In this document: positions 14,935 to 23,685 of the stretch, in pieces
Numbering within the stretch: the stretch's first letter is position 1
Layout: each line of letters starts with the position of its first letter
Source of the DNA: Streptomyces cellostaticus
GTDB lineage: Bacteria; Actinomycetota; Actinomycetes; Streptomycetales; Streptomycetaceae
Direction: 5' to 3'
Length of the DNA stretch: 64,000 nt
NCBI RefSeq assembly: GCF_001513965.1
Contig: NZ_KQ948019.1
Location: 321,763-385,762, forward strand
Made by a program: the position numbers and the translations under genes
The notes under the pieces: model-generated
The model's input: the letters and a program-made list of their open reading frames with translations, nothing else
What the model was told of the DNA's origin: nothing
Database searches by the model: none

Positions 14935-16158
14935 ATGCCCGCATCACCGAGCACCGCCCGGGCCATCAACGACCGGCTCGCCCTGCGGTTGCTGCAGCAG
15001 GAGGGCCCGCTGACGGCAGGGCAGTTGAAGCAGCTGACCGGACTGTCCCGGCCGACCGTCGCGGACCTCGTCGACCGGCTCACCGCCTCCGGCCTGATCA
15101 CGGTGGTCGGGGAGTCCGGCGAGCTGCGCCGGGGCCCGAACGCCCGGCTGTACGGCATCGTCGCCGACCGCGCCCACCTGGCCGCGCTCGACGTACGCAC
15201 CGAGGGTGTCTTCGTACTGGTCTCGGACCTCGTCGGGCGGGTGCTCGCCGAGGCGTCCGTGCCGATCGGCGGGGACACCGGGACCGGGCCCGCCGTGGAG
15301 CAGGTCGTGACGGCGGTGGAGCGGACGGCGAAGGAGGCCGGCGCGGACCGGCTGCACACCGTCGGCATCGGAGCGCCGGGCCTCATCGACCCGGCCACCG
15401 GCGACCTCCGCGACTCCGGTGGCCTGCCCGCCTGGCACCGCCGCCTGGCCGCGGCCCTGCAGGAACGGCTGCCCGAGGCCCGGATCACCGTGGAGAACGA
15501 GACCAACCTGGCCGCGGTGGCCGAGCAGCGCGAGGGCGCCGCCCGCGACCGGGACACCTTCGTCCTGCTCTGGCTGGGCCACGGCGTCGGCGCCGCCGTC
15601 GTCCTCGACGGCACGCTCCGTCGCGGCGCCTCGGGCGGCACGGGTGAGATCGGCTTCCTGCCGGTCCCGGGAACCGGCTCACTGCCCTCGGCGAGAGACT
15701 GCGACGGCGGCTTCCACTCACTGGCGGGGGCGGCGGCGATCGTTTCCCTGGCGGCGGAGTGCGGCCTGCCGGTCCCGGCCACGACGGACGGGCCGGGGGC
15801 GGCTGAGGTGGTGCGGGCCGCTGTGGCGGAGGTGTCGCGGCAGCCGGTTCCGATCATTCCGCCGGCAGCGCCTCCCCCCGCCCACCGCTTCCTCCGGGCC
15901 CTGGCCGACCGGGTCGCCGTCGGGGTCGCCTCCGCAGTGGCCGTCCTGGACCCCGGATGCGTGGTGCTCGGCGGGGAGGTCGGCCAGGCCGGGGGAGCGG
16001 TACTCGCAGAGCTCGTGGCGGAGCGGCTGTGCCGTATGTCGCCCCTGCCCACCGAGGTACGGCCGAGCAGCCTCGGCGGCACCGCCGTGCTGCGCGGAGC
16101 CCTCCTGACGGCCCGGGAGCGAGCACAGGACGAGCTCTTCGCGCCGCCCGAGCGCTAG
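14935..16158 (+). CDS. ROK family transcriptional regulator
   Basis: This 407-residue protein has an N-terminal winged helix (LLQQEGPLTAGQLKQLTGL to about residue 70) and a ROK/actin-like sugar-binding domain. VGIGAPGLIDPATG, ITVENETNLAAVAEQREG and the GHGVGAAVVLDGTLRRGASGGTGEIGF block are all visible. The zinc-binding CxCGxxGC element of canonical ROK regulators is degenerate here (SARDCDGGFHS keeps one Cys). It is divergently transcribed from the MFS gene and probably controls it. ATG 14935 follows GGGAGGATTCCCGTC; an ATG at 14901 is in another frame. Confidence 0.85.
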   Translation: MPASPSTARAINDRLALRLLQQEGPLTAGQLKQLTGLSRPTVADLVDRLTASGLITVVGESGELRRGPNARLYGIVADRAHLAALDVRTEGVFVLVSDLVGRVLAEASVPIGGDTGTGPAVEQVVTAVERTAKEAGADRLHTVGIGAPGLIDPATGDLRDSGGLPAWHRRLAAALQERLPEARITVENETNLAAVAEQREGAARDRDTFVLLWLGHGVGAAVVLDGTLRRGASGGTGEIGFLPVPGTGSLPSARDCDGGFHSLAGAAAIVSLAAECGLPVPATTDGPGAAEVVRAAVAEVSRQPVPIIPPAAPPPAHRFLRALADRVAVGVASAVAVLDPGCVVLGGEVGQAGGAVLAELVAERLCRMSPLPTEVRPSSLGGTAVLRGALLTARERAQDELFAPPER

Positions 16159-16498
16159 GCCTGTCCGGCGGATCGGGCCGGAGGAAATGCGCGGTGCCTG
16201 ATCGGCGCCGGTGAGCGGGGTCAGGGGGTGCCCCCGCGCAGGGGGTTCCCCCCGCTCGAGCGAGCCGAGAGTGGGGAAGCGGCCAAGCCGGTCGCGCACT
16301 GGCTCGCCGAACGGAAAGCCGCGTGTGGGACGGCGAGTTGGTGCCGACCGCGGCCGGGCGGACCAGCGGGGCGGGGCCCGATCGGGCAGTACCGCACCGC
16401 CGCCCGGCGCGCCCCGCCGGGCGAGGATCCGCCGGGGCGCGCCGGAACCCGGCGCCGGAGCGGCCGCATCCGGCGAGCGACTCCACCCCGCCCCGCAC
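16159..16498. repeat. Intergenic region with a palindromic dispersed repeat
   Basis: Between two converging genes lie about 340 bases without coding signal. Around 16213-16279 are stacked G/C palindromes (GGGGGTGCCCCC, GGGGGTTCCCCCC, GCTCGAGCGAGC) of a type often scattered between Streptomyces genes. The rest shows nothing I can name. Confidence 0.5.
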
Positions 16499-17245
16499 TC
16501 AGCCCTGTCCGAACCTCCGCGTCAGGTACTCCTCGAAGGTCCCCTTGCCCACCGCCTGGTCCGGTGCCAGGTGGCCGCCCGTGCGGAAGGCGCGGTAGGT
16601 CTTCCCGAGGAGCGGTACGTTCGCCACGGCCCGGCGGCGGCCGGTCGCCCGTAGGTAGGCGCGGGCCAGCGAGTCGAACGACCGTACCTCCGGTCCGCCC
16701 ATGTCCGGCACCCGGCCGGCCGGTGCCCCCGCGGCCAACTCGGCCAGGCGGCCCGCGACTTCGGCCACCTCCACCGGCTGGTCCGGCACCCCGGCCGGGA
16801 CCAGCATGACGGGTGGCCTGGACAGGCCCTGGAAGAACATCGCCAGCAGGTCGTGGAACTGGGTCGCGCGCAGCACGGTCCAGCCGAGCCCCGACTGCTC
16901 GATCAGCCGCTCCACCGCGAGCTTGGACCGGTAGTACCCGAACGGCACCCGGTCGACGCCGACGATGGAGATGTACGCCAGGTGGCCCACCCCGGCCCGC
17001 CGCGCCGCCGCGAGCAGGTGCTGCGCCGCCTGTTCGTCGCCGCCCCGCGGACTGCTCGCGCAGTGCACGACCGTCGCCACGCCCGCGAGGGCCGCGTCGA
17101 GCCCGGCCCCGCCCTCGCGCAGGTCGACGGCGTACGGCTGGGCGTGCCGGCTGAGCACCCGCACCTCGTGCCCGTCCGCCCGCAGCCGCTCGGTGACGAG
17201 CCTGCCGAGCGTGCCGGTCCCGCCGGTCACCAGGATCGTGGTCAT
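16499..17245 (-). CDS. NAD(P)-binding SDR/NmrA-like oxidoreductase, partner of the ECF41 sigma factor
   Basis: This 248-residue protein starts MTTILVTGGTGTLGRLVTERL, a TGGTGxxG cofactor loop of atypical short-chain dehydrogenases. It later has YISIVGVDRVPFGYYRSKLAVE with the Tyr-x-x-x-Lys pair. It lies 104 bases downstream of an ECF41 sigma gene on the same strand, and oxidoreductases or epimerases of this kind are the standard partner and target of ECF41 factors. A promoter matching the ECF41 consensus lies in the gap. A GGAGGGACGG ribosome site precedes the ATG. Substrate unknown. Confidence 0.85.
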   Translation of the reverse strand: MTTILVTGGTGTLGRLVTERLRADGHEVRVLSRHAQPYAVDLREGGAGLDAALAGVATVVHCASSPRGGDEQAAQHLLAAARRAGVGHLAYISIVGVDRVPFGYYRSKLAVERLIEQSGLGWTVLRATQFHDLLAMFFQGLSRPPVMLVPAGVPDQPVEVAEVAGRLAELAAGAPAGRVPDMGGPEVRSFDSLARAYLRATGRRRAVANVPLLGKTYRAFRTGGHLAPDQAVGKGTFEEYLTRRFGQG

Positions 17246-17305
17246 GCTGTTTCCGTCCCTCCGGACTCCGGGGAGCCCCGGACCGGAGCACCCTTCGTCA
17301 GTTGA

Positions 17306-17332
17306 GACCACGCAGCCCCGTGAAATGTGACA
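17306..17332 (-). promoter_or_regulatory. ECF41-type promoter upstream of the SDR gene
   Basis: Read on the minus strand, TGTCACA (17332-17326), 16 bases, then GGTC (17309-17306). The published ECF41 consensus is TGTCACA-16-CGTC, so only one base differs. It lies 61 bases before the SDR start codon. Confidence 0.7.
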
Positions 17333-17349
17333 AGCCCCGCCCGGCCCGG

Positions 17350-18240
17350 CTACGGGCGGGTGAGCTGCCGGCGTACGTATTCCAGCTTGTCCGGGTTCGT
17401 CACGGCCCGCACCTGGGCGATCCGCCCGTCCCGCAGCTCGATTTCGGCGACCCCGACCAGCGTGCCGTCCGCCCACGCGGCCAGTCCGCTCGCGCCGTTG
17501 ATCTCCACCACCGTGTACTCCAGCCCCGCGCCGAACCGCCGGCTGCCGCCCACCAGGAAGCGGACGACCTTCTCCCGGCCCTCGATCGGCCGCCGGGCCG
17601 CCGAGACCTTGCCGCCGCCGTCGCCCCACCAGGTCACGTCCGCTGCAAGCAGCTTCTCCAGGCCGGCGAGATCACCCTCCCGGGCCGCCGTGATGAACGA
17701 CGTGACCAGTTCCTCCCGCCGCTCGGGAGCGGGCTCGAACCGGGACTCCGTCACGGCCACCCGCTGCGCCGCCCGCCGGTACAGCTGACGGCAGTTGGCC
17801 TCGCTCAGGTCCAGGACGTCCGCGATCTCCCGGTGGCCGTACCCGAACGCCTCGCGCAGCACGTACACCGCCCGCTCGGTGGGCGTCAGCCGCTCCAGCA
17901 GGACCAGCACCGCGAGCGAGACCTGCTCCCGCCGCTGAGCGGACTCCAGCGGCCCGAGCGCGCCGTCGGAGGTGACCACCGGCTCCGGCAGCCAGGTCCC
18001 GACGTACTCCTCGCGGCGTGCCCGGGCCGAGGTCAGCCGGTTCAGGCAGAGGTTGGTGACGGCCTTGGCGAGCCACGCCGCCGGGTGCTCGATGGCCGCG
18101 CGGTCGGCGCCGCTGAACCGCAGATACGCGTCCTGCACCGCATCCTCCGCCTCCTGTGCGGAGCCGAGCAGGCGGTAGGCCAGGCCGAACAGCCGGGGGC
18201 GGTGGGACTCGAACTCGTCGGCGAGCGTCGGCATCGTCAT
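17350..18240 (-). CDS. ECF41-family RNA polymerase sigma factor (SigJ type)
   Basis: This 296-residue protein has sigma region 2 (RPRLFGLAYRLLGSAQEAEDAVQDAYLRF), region 4 (ERAVYVLREAFGYGHREIADVL) and a C-terminal SnoaL-like domain from about residue 180. All three ECF41 hallmark motifs are present: YVGTWLPEP in the linker, DGGGK and NPDKL in the C-terminal domain. In this group the C-terminal domain, not an anti-sigma factor, controls activity. The SDR gene downstream carries a fitting target promoter. The region upstream of this sigma gene looks like a chitinase promoter (18328-18371), which is unexpected for the family. Confidence 0.9.
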   Translation of the reverse strand: MTMPTLADEFESHRPRLFGLAYRLLGSAQEAEDAVQDAYLRFSGADRAAIEHPAAWLAKAVTNLCLNRLTSARARREEYVGTWLPEPVVTSDGALGPLESAQRREQVSLAVLVLLERLTPTERAVYVLREAFGYGHREIADVLDLSEANCRQLYRRAAQRVAVTESRFEPAPERREELVTSFITAAREGDLAGLEKLLAADVTWWGDGGGKVSAARRPIEGREKVVRFLVGGSRRFGAGLEYTVVEINGASGLAAWADGTLVGVAEIELRDGRIAQVRAVTNPDKLEYVRRQLTRP

Positions 18241-18327
18241 GGGCTCACCTTGTCAGAGCCCTGTCAGAGCCCTGACGAGACCCGGCGGCGGGCAAGGGCC
18301 GTCGTCACCGCCACCGGGCCCGCCCGC

Positions 18328-18371
18328 ACCCTAAAAGGACTAGACCAGCATGGTCAATGGGTCCGGACCAA
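18328..18371 (-). promoter_or_regulatory. Chitinase-type promoter with DasR-like direct repeats
   Basis: On the minus strand the order is repeat TTGGTCCGGACC (18371-18360), -35 TTGACC (18357-18352), repeat CTGGTCTAGTCC (18348-18337), and -10 TAGGGT (18333-18328) with 18-base spacing. The same arrangement precedes chiD at 35993-36034. It points to the ECF41 gene, whose start is 88 bases further on. Confidence 0.65.
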
Positions 18372-18513
18372 GGTCAACCCATGCTCTTCACGCGGCAGTT
18401 GACAGGCGCGGTACCTCCACGCAAGTCCAGCGGCATGCACTGTGAGGGAGCCCACACACTTCGCCTGTCTGGACGGCCACCCGGCGTGGCACACTGGCCC
18501 TGTACCAGAAGCA

Positions 18514-18640
18514 GCGCACTCCGGGGTCGGTGAAAGTCCGAACCGGCGGTTACAGTCCGCGACCCGGTCGCTTCCAGCGGCCGGTTGACCAGGTGAAATT
18601 CCTGGACCGACGGTTAAAGTCCGGATGGGAGGCAGTGCGC
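18514..18640 (+). promoter_or_regulatory. FMN riboswitch (RFN element)
   Basis: Closing stem P1 is GCGCACT (18514-18520) with AGTGCGC (18634-18640). Inside are the conserved blocks GGGGTCGGTGAAAGTCCG, ACCGGCGGTTACAGTCCGCGA, GGACCGACGGTTAAAGTCCG and GATGGGAGGCAGTGC of the RFN element. It lies 159 bases before ribE and should turn the operon down when FMN is plentiful. Confidence 0.95.
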
Positions 18641-18680
18641 GGCGGGCGAGCATGCACTCATGCGCGCCGCCGACTCTGGG

Positions 18681-18706
18681 CTCGTCCGTATACGGACGGG
18701 TCCTTT
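18681..18706 (+). terminator. Possible riboswitch-controlled terminator
   Basis: CGTCCG (18683-18688) and CGGACG (18693-18698), extendable by two flanking pairs, form a hairpin followed by GGTCCTTTT. It lies 40 bases after the aptamer and may be the expression platform. Confidence 0.5.
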
Positions 18707-18798
18707 TCGGCGTCGCCACCGGTGTGTTCACCCGTTCATTCTGTCGTCATCGACAGGCCCCGGAGTCCGTGCCCCCATGAGGCAGGAGGACCCGGGAA

Positions 18799-19404
18799 GT
18801 GTTCACCGGAATCGTCGAAGAGCTGGGTGAAGTCACCGCCGTCGAGAACCTCGGCGACGCCTCCCGCTTCCGGCTTCGCGGCCCCGTCGTGACCGAGGGC
18901 GCGCAGCACGGCGACTCCATCGCCGTGAACGGGGTCTGTCTCACCGTCGTGGACCACGAGGGCGACGAGTTCACCGCCGATGTCATGGCCGAGACCCTGA
19001 ACCGCTCCAGCCTGGGCGCGCTCGCCGTCGGCTCCCGCGTCAACCTGGAGCGCCCCACCGCCGTGGGCGCGCGCCTCGGCGGGCACATCGTGCAGGGGCA
19101 CGTCGACGGCACCGGGCAGGTGCTGGCGCGCACGCCGTCCGAGAACTGGGAGATCGTCAAGATCTCGCTGCCCGCGGACCTCGCCCGCTACGTCGTCGAG
19201 AAGGGCTCCATCACCGTCGACGGCATCAGCCTCACCGTCGTCGAGGCCGGCCCGGACCACTTCACCGTCAGCCTCATCCCGACCACCCTCGACCTGACCA
19301 CGCTCGGCCACAAGCAGCCCGGCGACCCGGTCAACCTCGAGGTCGACGTCATCGCCAAGTACGTGGAGCGGCTGCTCGCGGCCGGTCAGGGGGCCGGCCG
19401 GTGA
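18799..19404 (+). CDS. ribE: Riboflavin synthase alpha subunit
   Basis: This 201-residue enzyme consists of two homologous beta-barrel repeats. The first starts [16 protein letters not shown] and includes [15 protein letters not shown]. The second starts near residue 97 ([18 protein letters not shown]) and includes [17 protein letters not shown]. It dismutates two 6,7-dimethyl-8-ribityllumazines to riboflavin. The GTG start at 18799 has AGGAGG nine bases upstream. It is the first gene after the FMN riboswitch and overlaps the next gene by 4 bases (GTGA). Confidence 0.95.
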   Translation: MFTGIVEELGEVTAVENLGDASRFRLRGPVVTEGAQHGDSIAVNGVCLTVVDHEGDEFTADVMAETLNRSSLGALAVGSRVNLERPTAVGARLGGHIVQGHVDGTGQVLARTPSENWEIVKISLPADLARYVVEKGSITVDGISLTVVEAGPDHFTVSLIPTTLDLTTLGHKQPGDPVNLEVDVIAKYVERLLAAGQGAGR

Positions 19405-20042
19405 ACTGGCTCAACTCCCAGGCCTTCACCCTGTTCGGCCAGCACATCATCTGGTCCGACATGGTGGGCAACATCCTCGGCCTCATCACGCTGGCCCTCG
19501 GCTGGCGCCGTTCCCTGCTGACCTGGCCGGTCCAGTTCCTCTCCGGTCTCGTCCTCTTCTCCGCCTTCTACGGCCATCTGGCCGGCAGCGCCGGCAAGCA
19601 GGCCGTCGTCATGGCCGTCGCGCTGTACGGCTGGTGGCAGTGGCAGCGCACCAAGGGCCGGTCCGAGGACGGCCACATCGCCCCCCGGTTCGCCACCTGG
19701 CGCGAGCGCGCGGCCATGGTCGCGGCCGCCGCGGCGGGCACTGTCGCCGTGGCCCTGCTCTTCAAGGCCTACCCGACCCTGTCCTGGGACCCCTGGCCGG
19801 ACGCCTACATCTTCGTCGGCACCATCGTCGCCATGTACGCCCAGGCCAAGGGCATGGTCGAGTTCTGGTTCGCCTGGCTGCTCGTCGACCTCGTCGGCGT
19901 ACCCCTCAACTTCGCCAACGGCTACGCCTTCTCCGGTTTCGTCTACGTCATCTACGGCGCACTCGTCCTGTGGGGCATGCGCGACTGGTGGCTGCGCTCG
20001 AGCAAGAGCCCGCAGCCCGTTCTGGAAGGAGCGCCGGCATGA
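19401..20042 (+). CDS. ribM: PnuC-like membrane transporter, probably riboflavin transporter RibM
   Basis: This 213-residue protein has about six to seven hydrophobic helices and the PnuC-family signature YGWWQWQR near residue 75. GxxxGxxxxxLGW-like sequence ([15 protein letters not shown]) sits near the N-terminus. PnuC itself moves nicotinamide riboside, but members inside FMN-riboswitch operons of Streptomyces were shown to carry riboflavin or roseoflavin (RibM of S. davawensis). Its coupling by 4-base overlaps to both ribE and ribBA supports a flavin role. Confidence 0.85.
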   Translation: MNWLNSQAFTLFGQHIIWSDMVGNILGLITLALGWRRSLLTWPVQFLSGLVLFSAFYGHLAGSAGKQAVVMAVALYGWWQWQRTKGRSEDGHIAPRFATWRERAAMVAAAAAGTVAVALLFKAYPTLSWDPWPDAYIFVGTIVAMYAQAKGMVEFWFAWLLVDLVGVPLNFANGYAFSGFVYVIYGALVLWGMRDWWLRSSKSPQPVLEGAPA

Positions 20043-21328
20043 TCTCGGCATCCCTGCTCCACGGCACCGACCGCATCGAGGACTTCAGGCTCGACCCCGT
20101 CGAACAGGCCATCGCCGACATCGCGGCCGGCCGGCCGGTCGTGGTCGTCGACGACGAGGACCGGGAGAACGAGGGCGACCTCGTCATCGCCGCCGAGAAG
20201 GCGACCCCCGAGCTCGTCGCCTTCATGATGAGCGAGTGCCGGGGCCTGATCTGCGCCCCCATGGAGGGCGACGAGCTGGACCGGCTGCGGCTGCCGCAGA
20301 TGGTCGAGGACAACACCGAGTCCATGAAGACCGCGTTCACCGTCTCCGTGGACGCCTCCGCCGCACACGGCGTGAGCACCGGAATCTCGGCCGCCGACCG
20401 CGCGACGACGCTTCAGCTGCTCGCGGGCGGCACCTGCGAGGCATCCGACTTCGTCCGCCCCGGCCACATCTTCCCGCTGCGTGCCAAGCCCGGCGGCGTC
20501 CTGGTCCGCAACGGCCACACCGAGGCCGCCGTCGACCTCGCCCGGCTCGCGGGCCTGCGCCCGGCCGGTGCCATCGTGGAGATCGCCGGCGAGGACGGCC
20601 GGATGCTGCGCCTGCCCGAACTGATCCCGTTCGCCCGCAAGCACGGCCTGACGATCATCTCCATCGAGGACCTGATCGCCTACCGCCGCAGCAGCGAGCC
20701 CACCGTCCGCCGCGAGGCCGAGACCCGCCTGCCCACCGCGCACGGCACCTTCACCGCCTACGGCTACCGGTCCACCGTCGACGGCGTCGAGCACGTCGCC
20801 CTCGTCCACGGCCGGATCGGCGACGGCGAGGACGTCCTGGTCCGCGTCCACTCCGAGTGCCTCACCGGCGACGTCTTCGCCTCCCTGCGCTGCGACTGCG
20901 GTCCCCAGCTGGACACCGCCCTGGAGCGCATCCAGGAGGAGGGTCGCGGAATCGTCGTCTACCTGCGCGGACACGAGGGACGCGGCATCGGCCTGCTGTC
21001 CAAGCTGCGCGCCTACGAGCTTCAGGAGCAGGGCCGCGACACCCTGGACGCGAACCTCGAACTCGGCCTGCCCGCCGACGCCCGCGACTACGGCGCGGGC
21101 GCCCGGATCCTCGCCGACCTCGGCGTACGCAGCGTCCGCCTGATGACCAACAACCCCGACAAGACCGACGCGCTGCTGCGCCACGGCCTGAAGGTCACCG
21201 GCCGCGAGCCGATGCCCGTCCAGGCCGGCGAGCACAACCTCCGCTACCTGCGCACCAAGCGGGACCGGATGGGGCACGACCTGCCCTGGCTGGACACGCC
21301 CACCGTGTCCACCTGCGGCAACCAGTAA
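20039..21328 (+). CDS. ribBA: Bifunctional DHBP synthase / GTP cyclohydrolase II
   Basis: This 429-residue fusion has an N-terminal 3,4-dihydroxy-2-butanone-4-phosphate synthase domain ([44 protein letters not shown]) and a C-terminal GTP cyclohydrolase II domain from about residue 225. The three zinc cysteines are in [18 protein letters not shown]. The segment [15 protein letters not shown] carries the Tyr that separates true cyclohydrolase II from the Met-containing variant giving the formamide product. Both committed steps of riboflavin synthesis are thus encoded here. The start overlaps ribM (ATGA). Confidence 0.95.
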   Translation: MISASLLHGTDRIEDFRLDPVEQAIADIAAGRPVVVVDDEDRENEGDLVIAAEKATPELVAFMMSECRGLICAPMEGDELDRLRLPQMVEDNTESMKTAFTVSVDASAAHGVSTGISAADRATTLQLLAGGTCEASDFVRPGHIFPLRAKPGGVLVRNGHTEAAVDLARLAGLRPAGAIVEIAGEDGRMLRLPELIPFARKHGLTIISIEDLIAYRRSSEPTVRREAETRLPTAHGTFTAYGYRSTVDGVEHVALVHGRIGDGEDVLVRVHSECLTGDVFASLRCDCGPQLDTALERIQEEGRGIVVYLRGHEGRGIGLLSKLRAYELQEQGRDTLDANLELGLPADARDYGAGARILADLGVRSVRLMTNNPDKTDALLRHGLKVTGREPMPVQAGEHNLRYLRTKRDRMGHDLPWLDTPTVSTCGNQ

Positions 21329-21351
21329 GCAAGAAGGCACTTAGGAGAGAC

Positions 21352-21837
21352 GTGAGCGGCAAGGGTGCACCGGAACTGTCCGTACGCAACGCGAGCGACC
21401 TCAGGGTCGCCGTCATCGCGGCGCAGTGGCACGAGAAGGTGATGGACGGTCTGGTGAACGGCGCCCTGCGCGCCCTGCACGACCTGGGAATCGACGAGCC
21501 GACCCTCATCCGGGTCCCCGGCAGCTTCGAGCTGCCGGTCGCCGCCAAGGTCCTCGCGGGCCGCGGCTACGACGCGGTGGTCGCCCTCGGTGTCGTCATC
21601 CGCGGCGGCACCCCCCACTTCGACTACGTGTGCCAGGGCGTCACCCAGGGCCTCACCCAGGTCTCCATCGAAACCGGGGTTCCCGTCGGCTTCGGCGTGC
21701 TCACCTGCGACACCGAGGAGCAGGCGCTGGACCGCGCCGGTCTGGAGGGCTCCGACGAGGACAAGGGGCACGAGGCCGTGACGGCAGCGGTGGCGACGGC
21801 AGCCACGCTCCGCTCAGTATCTGAACCCTGGCACTGA
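21352..21837 (+). CDS. ribH: Lumazine synthase
   Basis: This 161-residue enzyme starts at GTG 21352, preceded by TAGGAGAGAC. The family motifs are complete: [50 protein letters not shown] and [18 protein letters not shown]. It joins the pyrimidine intermediate and butanone phosphate into lumazine, the substrate of RibE, and forms a 60-mer or pentamer shell. It is the last rib gene of the operon; hisE begins 34 bases later and may be partly cotranscribed. Confidence 0.95.
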   Translation: MSGKGAPELSVRNASDLRVAVIAAQWHEKVMDGLVNGALRALHDLGIDEPTLIRVPGSFELPVAAKVLAGRGYDAVVALGVVIRGGTPHFDYVCQGVTQGLTQVSIETGVPVGFGVLTCDTEEQALDRAGLEGSDEDKGHEAVTAAVATAATLRSVSEPWH

Positions 21838-21871
21838 GGTAACACACGGAGCGCGTAGGGTGGGGCTCACC

Positions 21872-22144
21872 ATGTCCAAGAAGACGTTCGAGCAGCTCTT
21901 CACCGAGCTGCAGCACAAGGCCGCCCACGGCGATCCCGCCACGTCCCGCACCGCAGAGCTGGTCGGCAAGGGCGTCCATGCCATCGGCAAGAAGGTCGTC
22001 GAGGAGGCCGCCGAGGTCTGGATGGCCGCCGAGTACGAGGGCAAGGAGGCGGCCGCCGAGGAGATCTCGCAGCTGCTCTACCACGTCCAGGTGATGATGG
22101 TCGCCCGCGGGATCTCCCTGGACGACGTCTACGCCCACCTGTAA
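21872..22144 (+). CDS. hisE: Phosphoribosyl-ATP pyrophosphatase
   Basis: This 90-residue MazG-like enzyme ([49 protein letters not shown]) carries the EExxE and Asp/Glu metal positions of HisE. It makes phosphoribosyl-AMP in histidine synthesis, the step after HisG. ATG 21872 is taken; an in-frame GTG four codons earlier has no better ribosome site. hisG follows 51 bases downstream. Separation of hisE and hisG from the main his operon is normal in actinobacteria. Confidence 0.95.
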   Translation: MSKKTFEQLFTELQHKAAHGDPATSRTAELVGKGVHAIGKKVVEEAAEVWMAAEYEGKEAAAEEISQLLYHVQVMMVARGISLDDVYAHL

Positions 22145-22195
22145 ACCCCACCCTCTGCAGAACCACGTCCCCCGAACGCGAAGGAAGCCGACCTC

Positions 22196-23044
22196 ATGCT
22201 GCGCATCGCCGTCCCCAACAAGGGTTCACTGTCCGGCCCTGCGGCGGAGATGCTGCATGAGGCCGGCTACCAGCAGCGCCGCGAGTCCAAAGAGCTGCGG
22301 ATCGTGGACCCGGCGAACGAGGTCGAGTTCTTCTACCTCCGCCCCCGCGACATCGCCATCTACGTCTCCTCCGGCCGCCTCGACATCGGCGTCACCGGCC
22401 GCGACCTCCTGGTCGACTCCGGAGCCGACGCCGAGGAGATCCTGCCGCTCGGCTTCGCCCGCTCCACCTTCCGCTTCGCCGCCAAGCCGGGCACCGCGAA
22501 CGGCGTCGAGGACCTGAAGGGCAGGACGGTCGCCACCTCCTACGAGGGCATCGTCGCCGGGCACCTCGCCGACAGCGGCGTCGACGCCTCCGTCGTCCAC
22601 CTCGACGGCGCCGTCGAGACCGCGATCGAGCTGGGCGTCGCCGAGGTCATCGCCGACGTGGTCGAGACCGGCACCTCGCTGCGCAACGCGGGCCTGGAGG
22701 TCTTCGGCGAGCCGATCATGAAGTCCGAGGCCGTCGTCATCCGCCGCACCGGCGCCGACGGCGAGGAGCCGAAGGTCCAGCAGTTCCTGCGCCGCCTCCA
22801 GGGCGTCCTGGTCGCGCGGACGTACGTGATGATGGACTACGACTGCCGGGTCGAGCAGCTGGAGAAGGCCGTCGCCCTGACCCCGGGCCTGGAGTCGCCG
22901 ACCGTCTCCCCGCTGCACAACGAGGGCTGGGTCGCTGTCCGTGCCATGGTTCCGGCCAAGGAGGCGCAGCGGATCATGGACGACCTGTACGAGATCGGCG
23001 CCCGGGCCATCCTGACCACGGCCATCCACGCCTGCCGCCTCTGA
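22196..23044 (+). CDS. hisG: ATP phosphoribosyltransferase, long form
   Basis: This 282-residue enzyme has the HisG catalytic part (MLRIAVPNKGSLSGPAAEML, RPRDIAIYVSSGRLDIGVTG, VIADVVETGTSLRNAGL) and a C-terminal regulatory domain of about 75 residues (ARTYVMMDYDC to the end). This marks it as the long form, which works without HisZ and is feedback-inhibited by histidine. AAGGAAG precedes the start. The 3' neighbour is a PH-domain membrane protein 14 bases later. Confidence 0.95.
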   Translation: MLRIAVPNKGSLSGPAAEMLHEAGYQQRRESKELRIVDPANEVEFFYLRPRDIAIYVSSGRLDIGVTGRDLLVDSGADAEEILPLGFARSTFRFAAKPGTANGVEDLKGRTVATSYEGIVAGHLADSGVDASVVHLDGAVETAIELGVAEVIADVVETGTSLRNAGLEVFGEPIMKSEAVVIRRTGADGEEPKVQQFLRRLQGVLVARTYVMMDYDCRVEQLEKAVALTPGLESPTVSPLHNEGWVAVRAMVPAKEAQRIMDDLYEIGARAILTTAIHACRL

Positions 23045-23058
23045 GGGGCCGTACGACC

Positions 23059-23511
23059 ATGTCCGACCAGACCCCCCTGCCCGGCCTTCCCGTCACCTTC
23101 CGGCCGGGCCACACCCGGGCGATCCTGCTCACCGCCGGTGCCGCGATCTTCCTGGTGATCTCCGGGATCGCGATGCTGCTGGAGCAGCTCGGCCCGGGGG
23201 AGCGGCTCAGCTTCATCATCACCGGCGGGCTCATCTTCTGGGTGCTGGCCCAGCTGGCCCGGGTGAAGGTCGTCGCCGACGACTCCGGTGTCACCGTCGT
23301 CAACATCGCCAGCAAGCGGCGCCTGGCCTGGGCGGAGATCCTCCAGGTGAACCTCCGGCCGGGCGACCCCTGGGTGTTTCTCAACCTCAGCGACGGCACC
23401 AGCCTGCCCGCGCTCGGCATCCAGCCGGGCATCGCCAAGCAGCGCGCCATCGCCGACGCGAAGGCTCTCCGGGCGCTCGCCGAGGTCCACTCGACGGCGG
23501 ATCTGCCGTAG
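23059..23511 (+). CDS. PH domain-containing membrane protein
   Basis: This 150-residue protein has two hydrophobic helices (about residues 21-40 and 52-68) followed by a small bacterial PH domain (VKVVADDSGVTVVNIASKRRLAWAEILQV, WVFLNLSDGTSLPALGI). Such proteins follow hisG in many actinobacteria, but no role in histidine synthesis is established. The 14-base gap suggests cotranscription with hisG. A hairpin at 23537-23565 closes the unit. Confidence 0.8.
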   Translation: MSDQTPLPGLPVTFRPGHTRAILLTAGAAIFLVISGIAMLLEQLGPGERLSFIITGGLIFWVLAQLARVKVVADDSGVTVVNIASKRRLAWAEILQVNLRPGDPWVFLNLSDGTSLPALGIQPGIAKQRAIADAKALRALAEVHSTADLP

Positions 23512-23536
23512 AGGGCCATGTCTTGATTAATCTGTT

Positions 23537-23565
23537 GGCGGAGGCGTTTTCGGAGCGCCTCCGCC
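23537..23565 (+). terminator. Hairpin after the hisG unit
   Basis: GGCGGAGGCG (23537-23546) and CGCCTCCGCC (23556-23565) form a perfect 10-bp stem with a 9-base loop, 26 bases after the PH-protein stop. There is no T run. Confidence 0.6.
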
Positions 23566-23685
23566 ACTGATGTGCCACCCGGTCCTCAGAGGCCCCCTGC
23601 TACCCGAGGAGTGACTCCCTCCAGCGATGGACGGATCGTCCTGTAGTACCTGCGCCGCCCCCTCCCGACATACCGAGGCGGCGGC

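Noticed and set aside
14814..16082. In-frame N-terminal extension of the MFS gene to 827 codons
   Set aside because: The extension is antisense of the ROK gene and low in complexity. The MFS start at 14813 has a strong ribosome site.
18399..18427. Perfect TTGACA at 18399 as the rib operon promoter
   Set aside because: No acceptable -10 hexamer is found at 16-19 bases. The true rib promoter was not located with confidence.
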